A DNA stretch of 64,000 bases from Poriferisodalis sp965204125. Lineage in GTDB: Bacteria; Actinomycetota; Acidimicrobiia; Acidimicrobiales; Poriferisodalaceae. Every line of letters starts with the position of its first letter. Position 1 is the first letter of the stretch. Both the position numbers and the translations under genes were made by a program. The stretch spans positions 744,001 to 808,000 of the forward strand of contig NZ_OZ241968.1 in NCBI RefSeq assembly GCF_965204125.1. Direction: 5' to 3'. Below, in pieces: positions 34,263-42,455 of the stretch. The notes below the pieces were generated by a model, which saw nothing but the letters and a program-made list of their open reading frames with translations, was not told the DNA's origin and made no database searches.

Positions 34263-34841
34263 TCAGCCGGCGCGGACCGCGATGCCGAATTCGTTACCGG
34301 CGTCGATCAGCGCATCGAAGAGGTACTGGCCGAAGGATCGGTCGCAGAAGATCAGGTACGAGCGGGCGCCGTCGCTGTCGTTGCGGGCGAGGTCACAGGT
34401 GGTCAGTGCCACCGACGCCGAGAGCACCGCACCGTCAGGCGTCATGTGGTCGCCCCAGTCGATGCCGCACACCTTCTCCAGCATGCGGGCGGCGTCGTTG
34501 CCGGTCACCCGGAACATTGCACGGCTGTGAGTCCAGTCGAGCACGGAGCAGAACTCCTGCGCTTCGAGCCCGTCGAGGTCGGCGACGGTCGCCGCCACCT
34601 CGCCAGCGGTGCCCAGGACGATCCACTCGCCGGGCCGGGAGCCCAGCACGAGTGCACCGCCGGGTGCGACTTGCGACGTTCCGAATCGCGCGCCGAGCCG
34701 GTCAGCAGTGGGCCCGTCGGCGCCGGCGCGCACCAGCCACTTGGTGGTGGCACTGGCGTCGCTCAGCGTCAGGTCGCCGCCGGCGCCGGGCGACGGGTAG
34801 TGCTGTACGACCGGACTCTCGAATGCGGGTGCATCAGCCAC
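34263..34841 (-). CDS. mgdD: heterotetrameric dehydrogenase gamma subunit (SoxG/MgdD-like)
   Basis: A 192-residue protein of the sarcosine-oxidase gamma family, which has a GcvT-like shape but no known catalysis. Typical blocks are L-G-S-R-P-G-E-W-I-V-L-G (~67-78), V-L-D-W-T-H-S-R-A-M-F-R-V-T-G (~100-114), and the end C-D-R-S-F-G-Q-Y-L-F-D-A-L (~168-180). It overlaps the alpha-subunit stop by eight bases. The whole unit (beta-delta-alpha-gamma) is either N-methylglutamate dehydrogenase or sarcosine oxidase; gmaS/mgsABC in the same region favour the first, so the symbol is provisional. Confidence 0.72.
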   Translation of the reverse strand: MADAPAFESPVVQHYPSPGAGGDLTLSDASATTKWLVRAGADGPTADRLGARFGTSQVAPGGALVLGSRPGEWIVLGTAGEVAATVADLDGLEAQEFCSVLDWTHSRAMFRVTGNDAARMLEKVCGIDWGDHMTPDGAVLSASVALTTCDLARNDSDGARSYLIFCDRSFGQYLFDALIDAGNEFGIAVRAG

Positions 34842-37683
34842 GGAGACGCTCCCCCGCCGGATCGAAGTGGGCGTGGTGGTCGATCACCGTCGCGCCGATG
34901 CGCTCGCCCGACTCCAGCAGCACCGTCACCTTCGTGCCGCCGGCGGCTAGGTCGGGCTCGACCTGACCGAGACAGATCGACCGGTTCAGCGTCGGCGAGT
35001 AGCGCGACGAGGTGATCCGGCCCAGGATCTCGTTGGTATCGCCCCGCACGATCTGCGCGGCCTCTTCAGGCACCACGTCGGGATCGTCGGGCTGGATCGC
35101 CACGACCAGCGGGAGCGACCGGTCGGCCGCCCAGGCCAGCTCTGGCTTGCCGGCGAAATCGTCCTTGTCGAGCTTGATCAGCGACCCCAAGCCGGTGCTG
35201 GGTCCCAGCGTCAGCCCGTCGGTGTCCTGGCCCACGATGAAGTGCCCCTTCTCGAGGCGCATGATGCGCTGGCCTTCCAGGCCGAACGGTCCCACGCCGA
35301 GATCGCTGCCGGAATCCATGAGGGCTTCCCAGACATGCAGGCCGTGACCTGCAGGCACGTGCAGCTCGAACGACAGCTCGCCGGTGAAGCCGATCCGCCA
35401 CATGAAGCAGCCCGCCACGCCCGCCACCGTGGCTTCCCGGACGGTCATATACGGGAATGCCTCAGCGTCGAGGTCGACGCCCTCGCAGACCCTGCTCATG
35501 AGCTCGCGAGACTTGGGCCCCGCCACGTTGATGCTGGCGTACGCCGTGGTGACGGGGGTCACGTGCACCTGCCAGTCCGGGCGCTCGGTCTGGAGCCAGT
35601 TCTCCACCCATTCCCAGACGCCGCCGGCACCCGAGCTGGTGGTGGACATCATGTAGTGGTCTTCGCCGAGGCGACCGGTGACGCCGTCGTCGAGCACCAC
35701 GCCGTCCTCGGCGCACATCATCCCGTAGCGCACCCGGCCCACGCCCAGCTTCATCCACTTGTTGACGTAGAGCAGGCTCAGGAGCTTGGGCACGTCGGGG
35801 CCGCGCAGGTCGAGCTTGCCCAGCGGGGTGACGTCGATGAGCCCGACGTTCTCGCGGACATTGCGCACCTCGGCTGCAGGGTCGCCGTAGTGATCAGGAC
35901 GCAGCCACTGGCCGGCCTGGATGATGGAGACGTTGTTGGCCTCGTGCCAAGGCTGGATCGACGACACCCGCACCGGCTCGAACATCCGACCGGCGAGCGC
36001 GCCGAGCGTGAGCGGCGCGTAGGGGGGCCGCCACACGGTGGTGCCGACCTGGCTGATCGTCTCGCCGCGTGCCTCGGCGATGGCCGCGACGGTGTTGACC
36101 GTTTCCAGCTTGCCCTGCGAGGGTCCCATCGTGGCCGTGGTGTAGCGCTTGGCCAGCTCAACTGAGTCGTAGCCCTCGTGCGCAGCGGCCACCAAATCCT
36201 TGGAGCTGATGTCCTCGGACATGTCCACCATGCCGTGGGTGTCGGCGCGGTAGAGCTCGGGATGCGGGTCGCGGCTGAGCGGCGCCCGCTCGTCGGGTGC
36301 CCACGCGGGCTCGTCGCCGTCCACCGGCAGCGCCCGAGCGGTGCGGGCCTGCAGGCGATGGCGCACCGCTGCGGCGCGGGCTGCGGCAAGGCGACCCGTG
36401 GCGGCGCCATGCTGCCGGAGCCCGTCAAGATCGGCGTCGCCGGCGAGCCCGCCCGTCGCCAGCACATTGCTGGGGGGGTCGGACGGGAAGAACCTGGCTG
36501 CGGCGGGGTCATAGACGGGACGGTCGCCTGCCATGTTGAGCAGCGATGTCGGCGCCGTCCAGCCGGCTGCTACCACGAGCAGATCGGCGCCGATGGAGGC
36601 TCCGTCGGCAACGACCTCGTCAACGGCCCGGGACGAGCCGCGGGTTGAGCTGATGCGGCCACCGGTGCGACCGTCGATCACGGCCGCGATCTCGGTGCCC
36701 ACCCGCTCCAGGTCGGCAGCCGCGGCGTCGCCGTCGGAGTTGGCGCTGAACACCACCGCCCGCTCGCCCGGCTTGACGCCCCAGAGGTTCACCAGGCGAC
36801 GTGCTGCGCCCGACGTGATGACGCCGGGCCGGTCGTTGCCCTCGAACACGTACGGCCGCTCGATCAGGCCGGGCGCCGCCACCAGCGTCTTGGCGCGGGC
36901 CTTAATGAGACGCTCGACCGCGATCGGGTGGTTGCGCTGCACGATGCCGAGCCAGTTGTCCTCATACCGCCCGGTCACGGTCGAGTCGGTCAGCACCTCG
37001 ACATCGGAAGCGTCGAGCGCAGCACGCAGCTCTGCCAGAGCGGCTTGATCGGCGGCATCGCTCGAGTAGCGCAGATGGCCGCCCACGCTGTGCTCATGGG
37101 AGACCAGCAGCACGCTGGCGCCCTCGCCGCTGGCGGCCAGCGCCGCTTCGATGCCGGCCGGGCCTGCTCCGGCCACCACCACGTCGGGGTGGGTGTAGCG
37201 CTTGTCGTGGTAGGCGTGCGGCGTGTCGAGGTCGATCTTGCCGCCCGGGGCGAACGTGGCGAGCACCCGCTCGTAAGTGGGCCACAGCCACTGCGGCCGC
37301 ATGAAGGTCTTGTAGTAGAAGCCGGCCGTCAGGAAGCGCCCGAACAGGCTGTTCGCCGCCTTGATGTCGCGGTTCAGCGACGGCCACGCGTTCTGCGAGC
37401 GGACATCCATGCCGGATTCCAGCAAGCGGTGGCCGGCCCGCACATTGGGGTCGTCGCCCACCTGGACCATCAGGTTGGGATCCCAGTAATCGGCGGTGAG
37501 GATCCCCCGGGGCCGGTGGTACTTCATGGAACGGGAGAAGATCTGCACTCCAGACGCGGCCAGGGCAGAGGCGATCGTGTCGCCCTCGAAACCGCTGAAG
37601 CGCTTGCCGTTCCAGCGGAAGCGGAGCTTGGCAGCCCGGTCGATCACCTCGGTGGGCTGGACGCCCTGCCGGCTCATCGTCAT
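34834..37683 (-). CDS. mgdC: heterotetrameric dehydrogenase alpha subunit (SoxA/MgdC-like)
   Basis: A 949-residue subunit. The start at 37683 follows GAGAGG within the delta gene end. N-terminal ferredoxin-like part (~15-100, with S-M-K-Y-H-R-P-R-G); NAD-binding Rossmann motif V-V-V-A-G-A-G-P-A-G-I-E-A-A (~165); second nucleotide-binding part to ~480; C-terminal GcvT-type THF domain (~560-945, with R-N-V-R-E-N-V-G-L-I-D-V-T-P-L-G-K and G-F-T-G-E-L-S-F-E-L-H-V). In the complex it passes electrons to NAD and loads the methyl-derived C1 unit on THF. Substrate class, N-methylglutamate or sarcosine, is not fixed by these motifs. Confidence 0.85.
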   Translation of the reverse strand: MTMSRQGVQPTEVIDRAAKLRFRWNGKRFSGFEGDTIASALAASGVQIFSRSMKYHRPRGILTADYWDPNLMVQVGDDPNVRAGHRLLESGMDVRSQNAWPSLNRDIKAANSLFGRFLTAGFYYKTFMRPQWLWPTYERVLATFAPGGKIDLDTPHAYHDKRYTHPDVVVAGAGPAGIEAALAASGEGASVLLVSHEHSVGGHLRYSSDAADQAALAELRAALDASDVEVLTDSTVTGRYEDNWLGIVQRNHPIAVERLIKARAKTLVAAPGLIERPYVFEGNDRPGVITSGAARRLVNLWGVKPGERAVVFSANSDGDAAAADLERVGTEIAAVIDGRTGGRISSTRGSSRAVDEVVADGASIGADLLVVAAGWTAPTSLLNMAGDRPVYDPAAARFFPSDPPSNVLATGGLAGDADLDGLRQHGAATGRLAAARAAAVRHRLQARTARALPVDGDEPAWAPDERAPLSRDPHPELYRADTHGMVDMSEDISSKDLVAAAHEGYDSVELAKRYTTATMGPSQGKLETVNTVAAIAEARGETISQVGTTVWRPPYAPLTLGALAGRMFEPVRVSSIQPWHEANNVSIIQAGQWLRPDHYGDPAAEVRNVRENVGLIDVTPLGKLDLRGPDVPKLLSLLYVNKWMKLGVGRVRYGMMCAEDGVVLDDGVTGRLGEDHYMMSTTSSGAGGVWEWVENWLQTERPDWQVHVTPVTTAYASINVAGPKSRELMSRVCEGVDLDAEAFPYMTVREATVAGVAGCFMWRIGFTGELSFELHVPAGHGLHVWEALMDSGSDLGVGPFGLEGQRIMRLEKGHFIVGQDTDGLTLGPSTGLGSLIKLDKDDFAGKPELAWAADRSLPLVVAIQPDDPDVVPEEAAQIVRGDTNEILGRITSSRYSPTLNRSICLGQVEPDLAAGGTKVTVLLESGERIGATVIDHHAHFDPAGERLRG

Positions 37684-37696
37684 GCCGCGCTGCCTC

Positions 37697-37969
37697 TCAT
37701 GCCGCACCGCCTCGCTTATCGCCGGGCAGGGGCGGATCGCGGAATTCGTTGGTGGCGGTGTTGCGCTCGATCGAGAACCAGCGGCGGCAGCCGGACGCGC
37801 AGTACCAGTTCTCGCGCAGCCAGCCCGCCGGATTGTCGCGCAGGTACAGGTAGGCCCGCCATTCGGCCGGTGAGGCCGTGTTGGGGTCGGGACGGGCGTG
37901 CGACTCGCCGCCGTAGCGCAGGTCAGTCGAGTTGCGTGGACCGCAGTTGGGGCAAGGGACGAGCAACAT
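37697..37969 (-). CDS. mgdB: heterotetrameric dehydrogenase delta subunit (SoxD/MgdB-like)
   Basis: A 90-residue zinc-binding subunit. The start M-L-L-V-P-C-P-N-C-G-P-R-N (37969) fits family length; upstream in-frame sequence is ignored. The first pair C-P-N-C (~6-9) and a second C-A-S-G-C (~63-67), followed by R-R-W-F-S-I-E-R-N-T-x-T, are the family's metal ligands and C-terminus. It lies 71 bases after the beta gene and runs into the alpha gene. Confidence 0.85.
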   Translation of the reverse strand: MLLVPCPNCGPRNSTDLRYGGESHARPDPNTASPAEWRAYLYLRDNPAGWLRENWYCASGCRRWFSIERNTATNEFRDPPLPGDKRGGAA

Positions 37970-38039
37970 CAATGACCCACCACTGTCGTATTGGCGCCGG
38001 TGGGCCTCATGGCCCTGGGGGCAAGCGTCACGCAGGACA

Positions 38040-39350
38040 TCAGTGGCCCACCGACGCTGCACCCTTTTCGCCCACGAGTTCGCCGTTGTCAAAACGGCTG
38101 AGGGCGAAGGCTTCGATCAGCTTGGGCGTGCGGCCTGTAGCAGCGGCCTCGGCCATCTGCTCGCCGGAAACCGGTGCAGCCTTGAATCCGTAGGTGCCCC
38201 AGCCCACATCCACCAGGAAGCCGTCGACGGGTGTGAAGCCCATTACCGGCGAGTAGTCGGGGGTCATGTCGCACAGGCCTGACCACTGGCGCAGGATCCG
38301 CATGCGCGAGACGCCGGGCATCAGCTCGAGCACGTGTCCGGCCAATCCCTCGGTGAACTCCAGCGAGCCGCGCACCGAGTAGTTGGCGTAGGGGTCGACC
38401 GAGGCGCCGAACACCAGCTCGCCCCGGTCGGTCTGGCTCACGTACACGTGCAGCGAACCCGAGACCACCACCGTGGGCAGGAACATCTTCACCGGCTCGG
38501 TGACGGCGGCCTGCAGGGGGTGGGTGGTGATGGGCAGCCGCACGCCGGCCATGGTCGAGATGAGCGATGCCCACCCGGCGGTGCAGTTGATCACGATCGG
38601 CGTGGAGATGTCACCCCGGTTCGTGCGAACCCCGGTCACCCGGCCCCCGGCGCCCTTGCCGTCGGGACCGTCGCCGCCCTCGCAGAGAATGTCGGTGACC
38701 TCGGTCTTCTGGTGCATCTCGACGCCCATGTGGTCCGCCGCCCGGGCATACCCCCACACCACCGCGTCGTGGCGAACGACGCCGCCGGGCGGGTGATACA
38801 GGGCGCCCTGGATCGGGTAGCGGGGGTGGTCGGAGGTGTCGAGGCTGGGGCACTCCTTCTTGATCTCGTCGGGGCCGATCACGCTGGAGTTGACGCCGCC
38901 GAGCTTGTTGACCTCGGCGCGCCAGTGCATCGTGCGCAGGGAGGCGTCGGAGTGCGCCAGCGTCAGGTGCCCCCGCTGGCTGAACATCACGTTGATGTTC
39001 AGCTCCACCGCCATCTGCTCGTACAGGTGCACCGACCGGTCGTAGAAGGCCACCCCTTCAGGGGTGAGATAGTTGGAGCGCACGATGGCCGTGTTGCGCC
39101 CCGAGCCGCCGCTGCCCAGGTAGGCCTTGTCGAGCACGGCCACGTTGGTCATGCCGTGGTTGCGGGCCAGGTAGTAGGCGGTAGCCAAGCCGTGCACGCC
39201 GCCGCCGATCACCACGGCGTCGTAGGACCGTTGCAGATCGCAGTCGCGCCACACCCGCGGCCACGACTGGCCCCGGAGGCCCTTCCAGGCCAGCGCCGCA
39301 GCCGAGTACTTGGGCGGACGCTTCCGCAGCCGGCCCGCAAGTCCTGCCAT
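38040..39350 (-). CDS. mgdA: heterotetrameric dehydrogenase beta subunit (SoxB/MgdA-like)
   Basis: A 436-residue FAD/FMN catalytic subunit. The start at M-A-G-L-A-G-R-L-R-K-R (39350) matches the basic N-terminus of SoxB proteins. FAD motif D-A-V-V-I-G-G-G-V-H-G-L-A-T-A-Y-Y-L-A at ~46-64; R-N-T-A-I-V-R-S-N-Y ~95; C-terminal block D-G-F-L-V-D-V-G-W-G-T-Y-G-F-K-A-A-P (~395). It oxidises the N-methyl group of N-methylglutamate or sarcosine. First gene of the beta-delta-alpha-gamma unit; a LysR gene is divergent from it. Confidence 0.85.
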   Translation of the reverse strand: MAGLAGRLRKRPPKYSAAALAWKGLRGQSWPRVWRDCDLQRSYDAVVIGGGVHGLATAYYLARNHGMTNVAVLDKAYLGSGGSGRNTAIVRSNYLTPEGVAFYDRSVHLYEQMAVELNINVMFSQRGHLTLAHSDASLRTMHWRAEVNKLGGVNSSVIGPDEIKKECPSLDTSDHPRYPIQGALYHPPGGVVRHDAVVWGYARAADHMGVEMHQKTEVTDILCEGGDGPDGKGAGGRVTGVRTNRGDISTPIVINCTAGWASLISTMAGVRLPITTHPLQAAVTEPVKMFLPTVVVSGSLHVYVSQTDRGELVFGASVDPYANYSVRGSLEFTEGLAGHVLELMPGVSRMRILRQWSGLCDMTPDYSPVMGFTPVDGFLVDVGWGTYGFKAAPVSGEQMAEAAATGRTPKLIEAFALSRFDNGELVGEKGAASVGH

Positions 39351-39394
39351 TGCTCTGCAGGCTAAGCACCCCGCTCGGTGACGAGAAGTATCAG

Positions 39395-39415
39395 TTTGCA
39401 AATAATTCAGATGCA
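39395..39415. promoter_or_regulatory. possible LysR operator between mgdA and the LysR gene
   Basis: In the 96-bp divergent gap, an AT-rich island contains TTTGCA (39395-39400) and ATGCA (39411-39415) flanking AATAATTCAG, a loose T-N11-A-type arrangement. Its TTGCA half-site resembles the TTGCAC/GTGCAA repeat between tdm and tmm. Suggestive only. Confidence 0.35.
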
Positions 39416-39446
39416 CTGCCTCTCAATCGCTTCTACGCTGTGCGGC

Positions 39447-40343
39447 GTGAACCTGCAGCGCCTGCGCTACTTCGTCACGGTGGCCGATGAGCTGCACTTC
39501 GGCCGGGCCGCGCAGCGACTGCACATGTCCCAGCCTCCGCTGAGCCAGCAGATCCGGCAGCTCGAGCGCGAGCTCGACACCGCACTGTTCGACCGCAGCA
39601 CCCGGCGGGTCACGCTCACCGAAGCCGGACGGTTCCTCTATCCCGAAGCGCTTCGACTGCTGGCGGCCGCGGACGGCGTGGAGCGCCTCATGTCGCAGCG
39701 CCGCGAAGGTCACACGGGCACGCTGCGGGTCGGCTTCGTCGACTCGGCTGCCTACGAGGTGATGCCGCGCGTGCTGGCCGAGTACCGCCGGCGACGGCCC
39801 CGGGTCGACTTCGAGCTGCACACGCTGAGCTCCGACGAACAGGTCAAGGCGCTGCGTGCCGGACGCATCGATCTGGGCATCGGCAGGGCCGCCGGCGACG
39901 CCGACCAGGTGGAGGCGACCCTGGTGATGAACGAGCGGCTGCTGCTGGCCGCGGGCGGCGCTCACCGGCTGGCTCGGCAGCGGGCTGCAGCGCTGCGCGA
40001 TCTGTCCGGCGAGCCGATCATCGGCTTCGACCGGGGAGTGTCGCCCAGCCTCCACGCCGTGCTGGCCGGGATGTTCAGCGCCCAAGGCGTCGCCTACGAC
40101 CCCATGATCGAGGCCACCGAGTACACCACCATCCTCGGATTCGTGGCTGCAGGCGAGGGCGTCGCCATCGTGCCCGCCAGCGTGCAGACGTTCCGGCCGC
40201 CAGGCCTGCACTACGTGCCGATCAGCGACGACGCCGCCTCGGTCCCCCTGCTGCTGCTCACCCGCTCCGGCGAACCCCTGCCGCTGGTTACCCAAGCCCT
40301 CGACGTCGTCACCGAGCTCTACGCTCCGCCCTCGGCGGCCTGA
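39447..40343 (+). CDS. LysR-family transcriptional regulator
   Basis: A 298-residue LysR regulator. The GTG at 39447 begins the canonical helix-turn-helix region (M-N-L-Q-R-L-R-Y-F-V-T-V-A-D-E-L-H-F-G-R-A-A-Q-R-L). Ligand-binding halves follow from ~90 (G-T-L-R-V-G-F-V-D-S-A-A-Y). The frame is open upstream but that part lacks HTH-like sequence. Divergent position suggests that it controls the mgd/sox unit in response to a pathway intermediate. It converges on the PhyH gene. Confidence 0.9.
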   Translation: MNLQRLRYFVTVADELHFGRAAQRLHMSQPPLSQQIRQLERELDTALFDRSTRRVTLTEAGRFLYPEALRLLAAADGVERLMSQRREGHTGTLRVGFVDSAAYEVMPRVLAEYRRRRPRVDFELHTLSSDEQVKALRAGRIDLGIGRAAGDADQVEATLVMNERLLLAAGGAHRLARQRAAALRDLSGEPIIGFDRGVSPSLHAVLAGMFSAQGVAYDPMIEATEYTTILGFVAAGEGVAIVPASVQTFRPPGLHYVPISDDAASVPLLLLTRSGEPLPLVTQALDVVTELYAPPSAA

Positions 40344-40364
40344 AGGGTCGAGATTGACGGTGGG

Positions 40365-41552
40365 TCAGATGGCGAGGTCGTTGAGGTTGTAGTCGCGGAT
40401 GACGCGGTCGAACGTCTCGTCGTTGTAGCGGAAATCGTCTTCGAGGCCGACGAAGGGTGCGTAAGTGTAGCGCCGCTCGCCGGGGCGATGCTGCGCCCGG
40501 GCGTCGATGGCCACCGCGATCACCGATGACCGCTTGAACACCCGCTCCTCGTCGTAGACGACCACGCCGTCGCGCTCGTGCACCCGCAGTTGACCTGCCA
40601 CGCCCACCACCGATGAGCGCCGGTGGAAGCCGAACGTGACCGAGATGCGCGGGTCTGCAGAGGTGTTGGCATAGGAGCCGTGGACCATGTGACGGTTCAC
40701 CACGGTCGCATCACCCGGTTCGCACAGCAGCGGGATGGCGTCGGGCAGCATGGTGCTGCCGCCGTTGTCGGCAACCTTCGCACGCAGGTCGATGCGCCCC
40801 AGCTTGTGCGTGCCGGGCACGATCCACAGCGCATTCGCGGCCGTGGTCTCATACAGCTGCACCTGGAAGTTGAAGCCGTGGATGCCCATGTCCCAGTCGG
40901 GGTTGTCCCAGTGGGTCACCCCGTCTTGGTGCCACGACACCGAGCCGCCCAGCCCGGGTTCCTTCACGAAGATGGCGTCGTTGTAGGGAACGAAGTCGGG
41001 GCCGTTGATGCTCTCGGCGATCGACATCAGGTCGGGATGGCCGTACAGCCGCAGCGCGGAGGGCATCGACTGGCACATGCCGAAGATCAGGTAGACGACA
41101 TCAGGCGGGGCGTCGGCATCGGGCGTCGGTTGGTCCATCTGGACCTGGTGGCGGCCGCCGAGGGCGCTGGTGCCGCCGAACGGGTCAGACAGCGGCGCGA
41201 TGTGGATGTACGGCTCGACTGCATAGTCGCGGCCCAGTGCGGGCCGGCCGTGGCGGTCCACCTCTGCGCCTTGGCGCACCGGCGCCCGCTCGATGACCTC
41301 GCCCACCTCGGATCGGAGTTCGGCAATCTCGTCAGGGCCGACGACTCCGGTGAAGACATAGAAGCCGTGCTTCCAGTAGTTCTCCAGGATCTCGGGGTGC
41401 AGCTTGCCGTCGGACCCGTACCGGACGGGACCCCTGTTGCCGGTGTCGTGGGCTCGCTGCACGCCGCCGGCGAGGTAGTCGGCCATGTCTGCGAGGTGCT
41501 GCTCCCTCGTCGGCGCATCGGCCGCTTCCATTCGATCCGCAACGTCAGTCAT
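40365..41552 (-). CDS. phytanoyl-CoA dioxygenase (PhyH) family protein
   Basis: A 395-residue Fe(II)/2-oxoglutarate oxygenase. The iron motif H-x-D is in S-W-H-Q-D-G-V-T-H-W and the distal histidine in V-V-N-R-H-M-V-H-G-S; the 2-oxoglutarate arginine is likely in D-P-R-I-S-V-T-F-G-F. GGGGGAGCG precedes the ATG. PhyH proteins hydroxylate or demethylate varied small molecules, and demethylation of N-methyl compounds is one possibility here given the neighbours. No direct evidence for the substrate. Confidence 0.82.
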   Translation of the reverse strand: MTDVADRMEAADAPTREQHLADMADYLAGGVQRAHDTGNRGPVRYGSDGKLHPEILENYWKHGFYVFTGVVGPDEIAELRSEVGEVIERAPVRQGAEVDRHGRPALGRDYAVEPYIHIAPLSDPFGGTSALGGRHQVQMDQPTPDADAPPDVVYLIFGMCQSMPSALRLYGHPDLMSIAESINGPDFVPYNDAIFVKEPGLGGSVSWHQDGVTHWDNPDWDMGIHGFNFQVQLYETTAANALWIVPGTHKLGRIDLRAKVADNGGSTMLPDAIPLLCEPGDATVVNRHMVHGSYANTSADPRISVTFGFHRRSSVVGVAGQLRVHERDGVVVYDEERVFKRSSVIAVAIDARAQHRPGERRYTYAPFVGLEDDFRYNDETFDRVIRDYNLNDLAI

Positions 41553-41644
41553 CGCGCTCCCCCAGGCAGTCCCCGTCGAAACGATGGTAATCGGGCAACC
41601 CGCCGGCTCTCTCGTTGATATCCGCGACCTGCGAGCATGAAGCC

Positions 41645-42433
41645 ATGGAGTTCGCTGAGTACGCAGACCGATATCGCACCGCCGAGGTGACCCGCGACGA
41701 CGCCGGGGTGGTGACCGTTCGCATGAACACGCGCGGCGGGCCGCTGCAGTGGGGCGGCCGCCCGCACCGTGAGCTGCCCGAGCTGTTCATGGCGCTGGCA
41801 TCGGACCGCGACATCAAGGTGGTGATCCTCACCGGCACCGGCGACTCGTTCATCGAGTTGCCCGACGAGGTCAACGCGCTGGCCGAAGGGCGCGCCAATG
41901 CCACCGTGTGGGATCGCATCATCTGGGAAGGCAACCGGCTCGTCGACCAGCTGCTCGACATCGAGGTGCCGATGATCGCCGCAGTGAACGGCCCGGTCAC
42001 CGTGCATTCGGAGCTGGCGGTGCTGTGCGACATCGTGCTGGCCGCCGAGGGCGCTTACTTCCAGGACGCCCCGCACTTTCCCGGCGGGCTGGTGCCCGGC
42101 GACAGCATGCAGATCGTCTGGCCGCTGCTGCTCGGCCCCAACCGGGGCCGCTACTTCCTGCTCACCGGCCAGCAGATCGACGCCGCCGAGGCCCACGAGC
42201 TCGGCATCGTGGGCGAGGTGCTGCCCGCCGACGACCTCATGGGGCGGGCGCAGGAGATCGCCGCCGACCTCGCCAAGCTGAACCCGATCCTGCTGCGCAA
42301 CACGCGCCACGCACTGGTGCGCCCGCTGCGGCGCGCCATGGCCGACGACCTGCACACGGGCCTGGCCCTCGAGGCAATCGCCTCGATGTCAGCCCGCGAG
42401 TGGTTCCGCGACCAAGCCGACGACGACGGCTAG
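41645..42433 (+). CDS. enoyl-CoA hydratase/isomerase (crotonase) family protein
   Basis: A 262-residue crotonase-fold protein starting at M-E-F-A-E-Y (41645), after which typical crotonase strands appear. The oxyanion-hole region is V-N-G-P-V-T-V-H-S-E-L-A-V-L-C-D-I-V-L-A-A-E-G-A-Y-F-Q, and the usual catalytic glutamates are not in standard positions (F-P-G-G-L-V-P-G-D replaces the typical P-E-x-x-L-G). It may therefore not be a hydratase. It is divergent from the PhyH gene and ends against the DyP peroxidase. Confidence 0.72.
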   Translation: MEFAEYADRYRTAEVTRDDAGVVTVRMNTRGGPLQWGGRPHRELPELFMALASDRDIKVVILTGTGDSFIELPDEVNALAEGRANATVWDRIIWEGNRLVDQLLDIEVPMIAAVNGPVTVHSELAVLCDIVLAAEGAYFQDAPHFPGGLVPGDSMQIVWPLLLGPNRGRYFLLTGQQIDAAEAHELGIVGEVLPADDLMGRAQEIAADLAKLNPILLRNTRHALVRPLRRAMADDLHTGLALEAIASMSAREWFRDQADDDG

Positions 42434-42455
42434 GGGCGCCTCGGCGATTGGCCTC

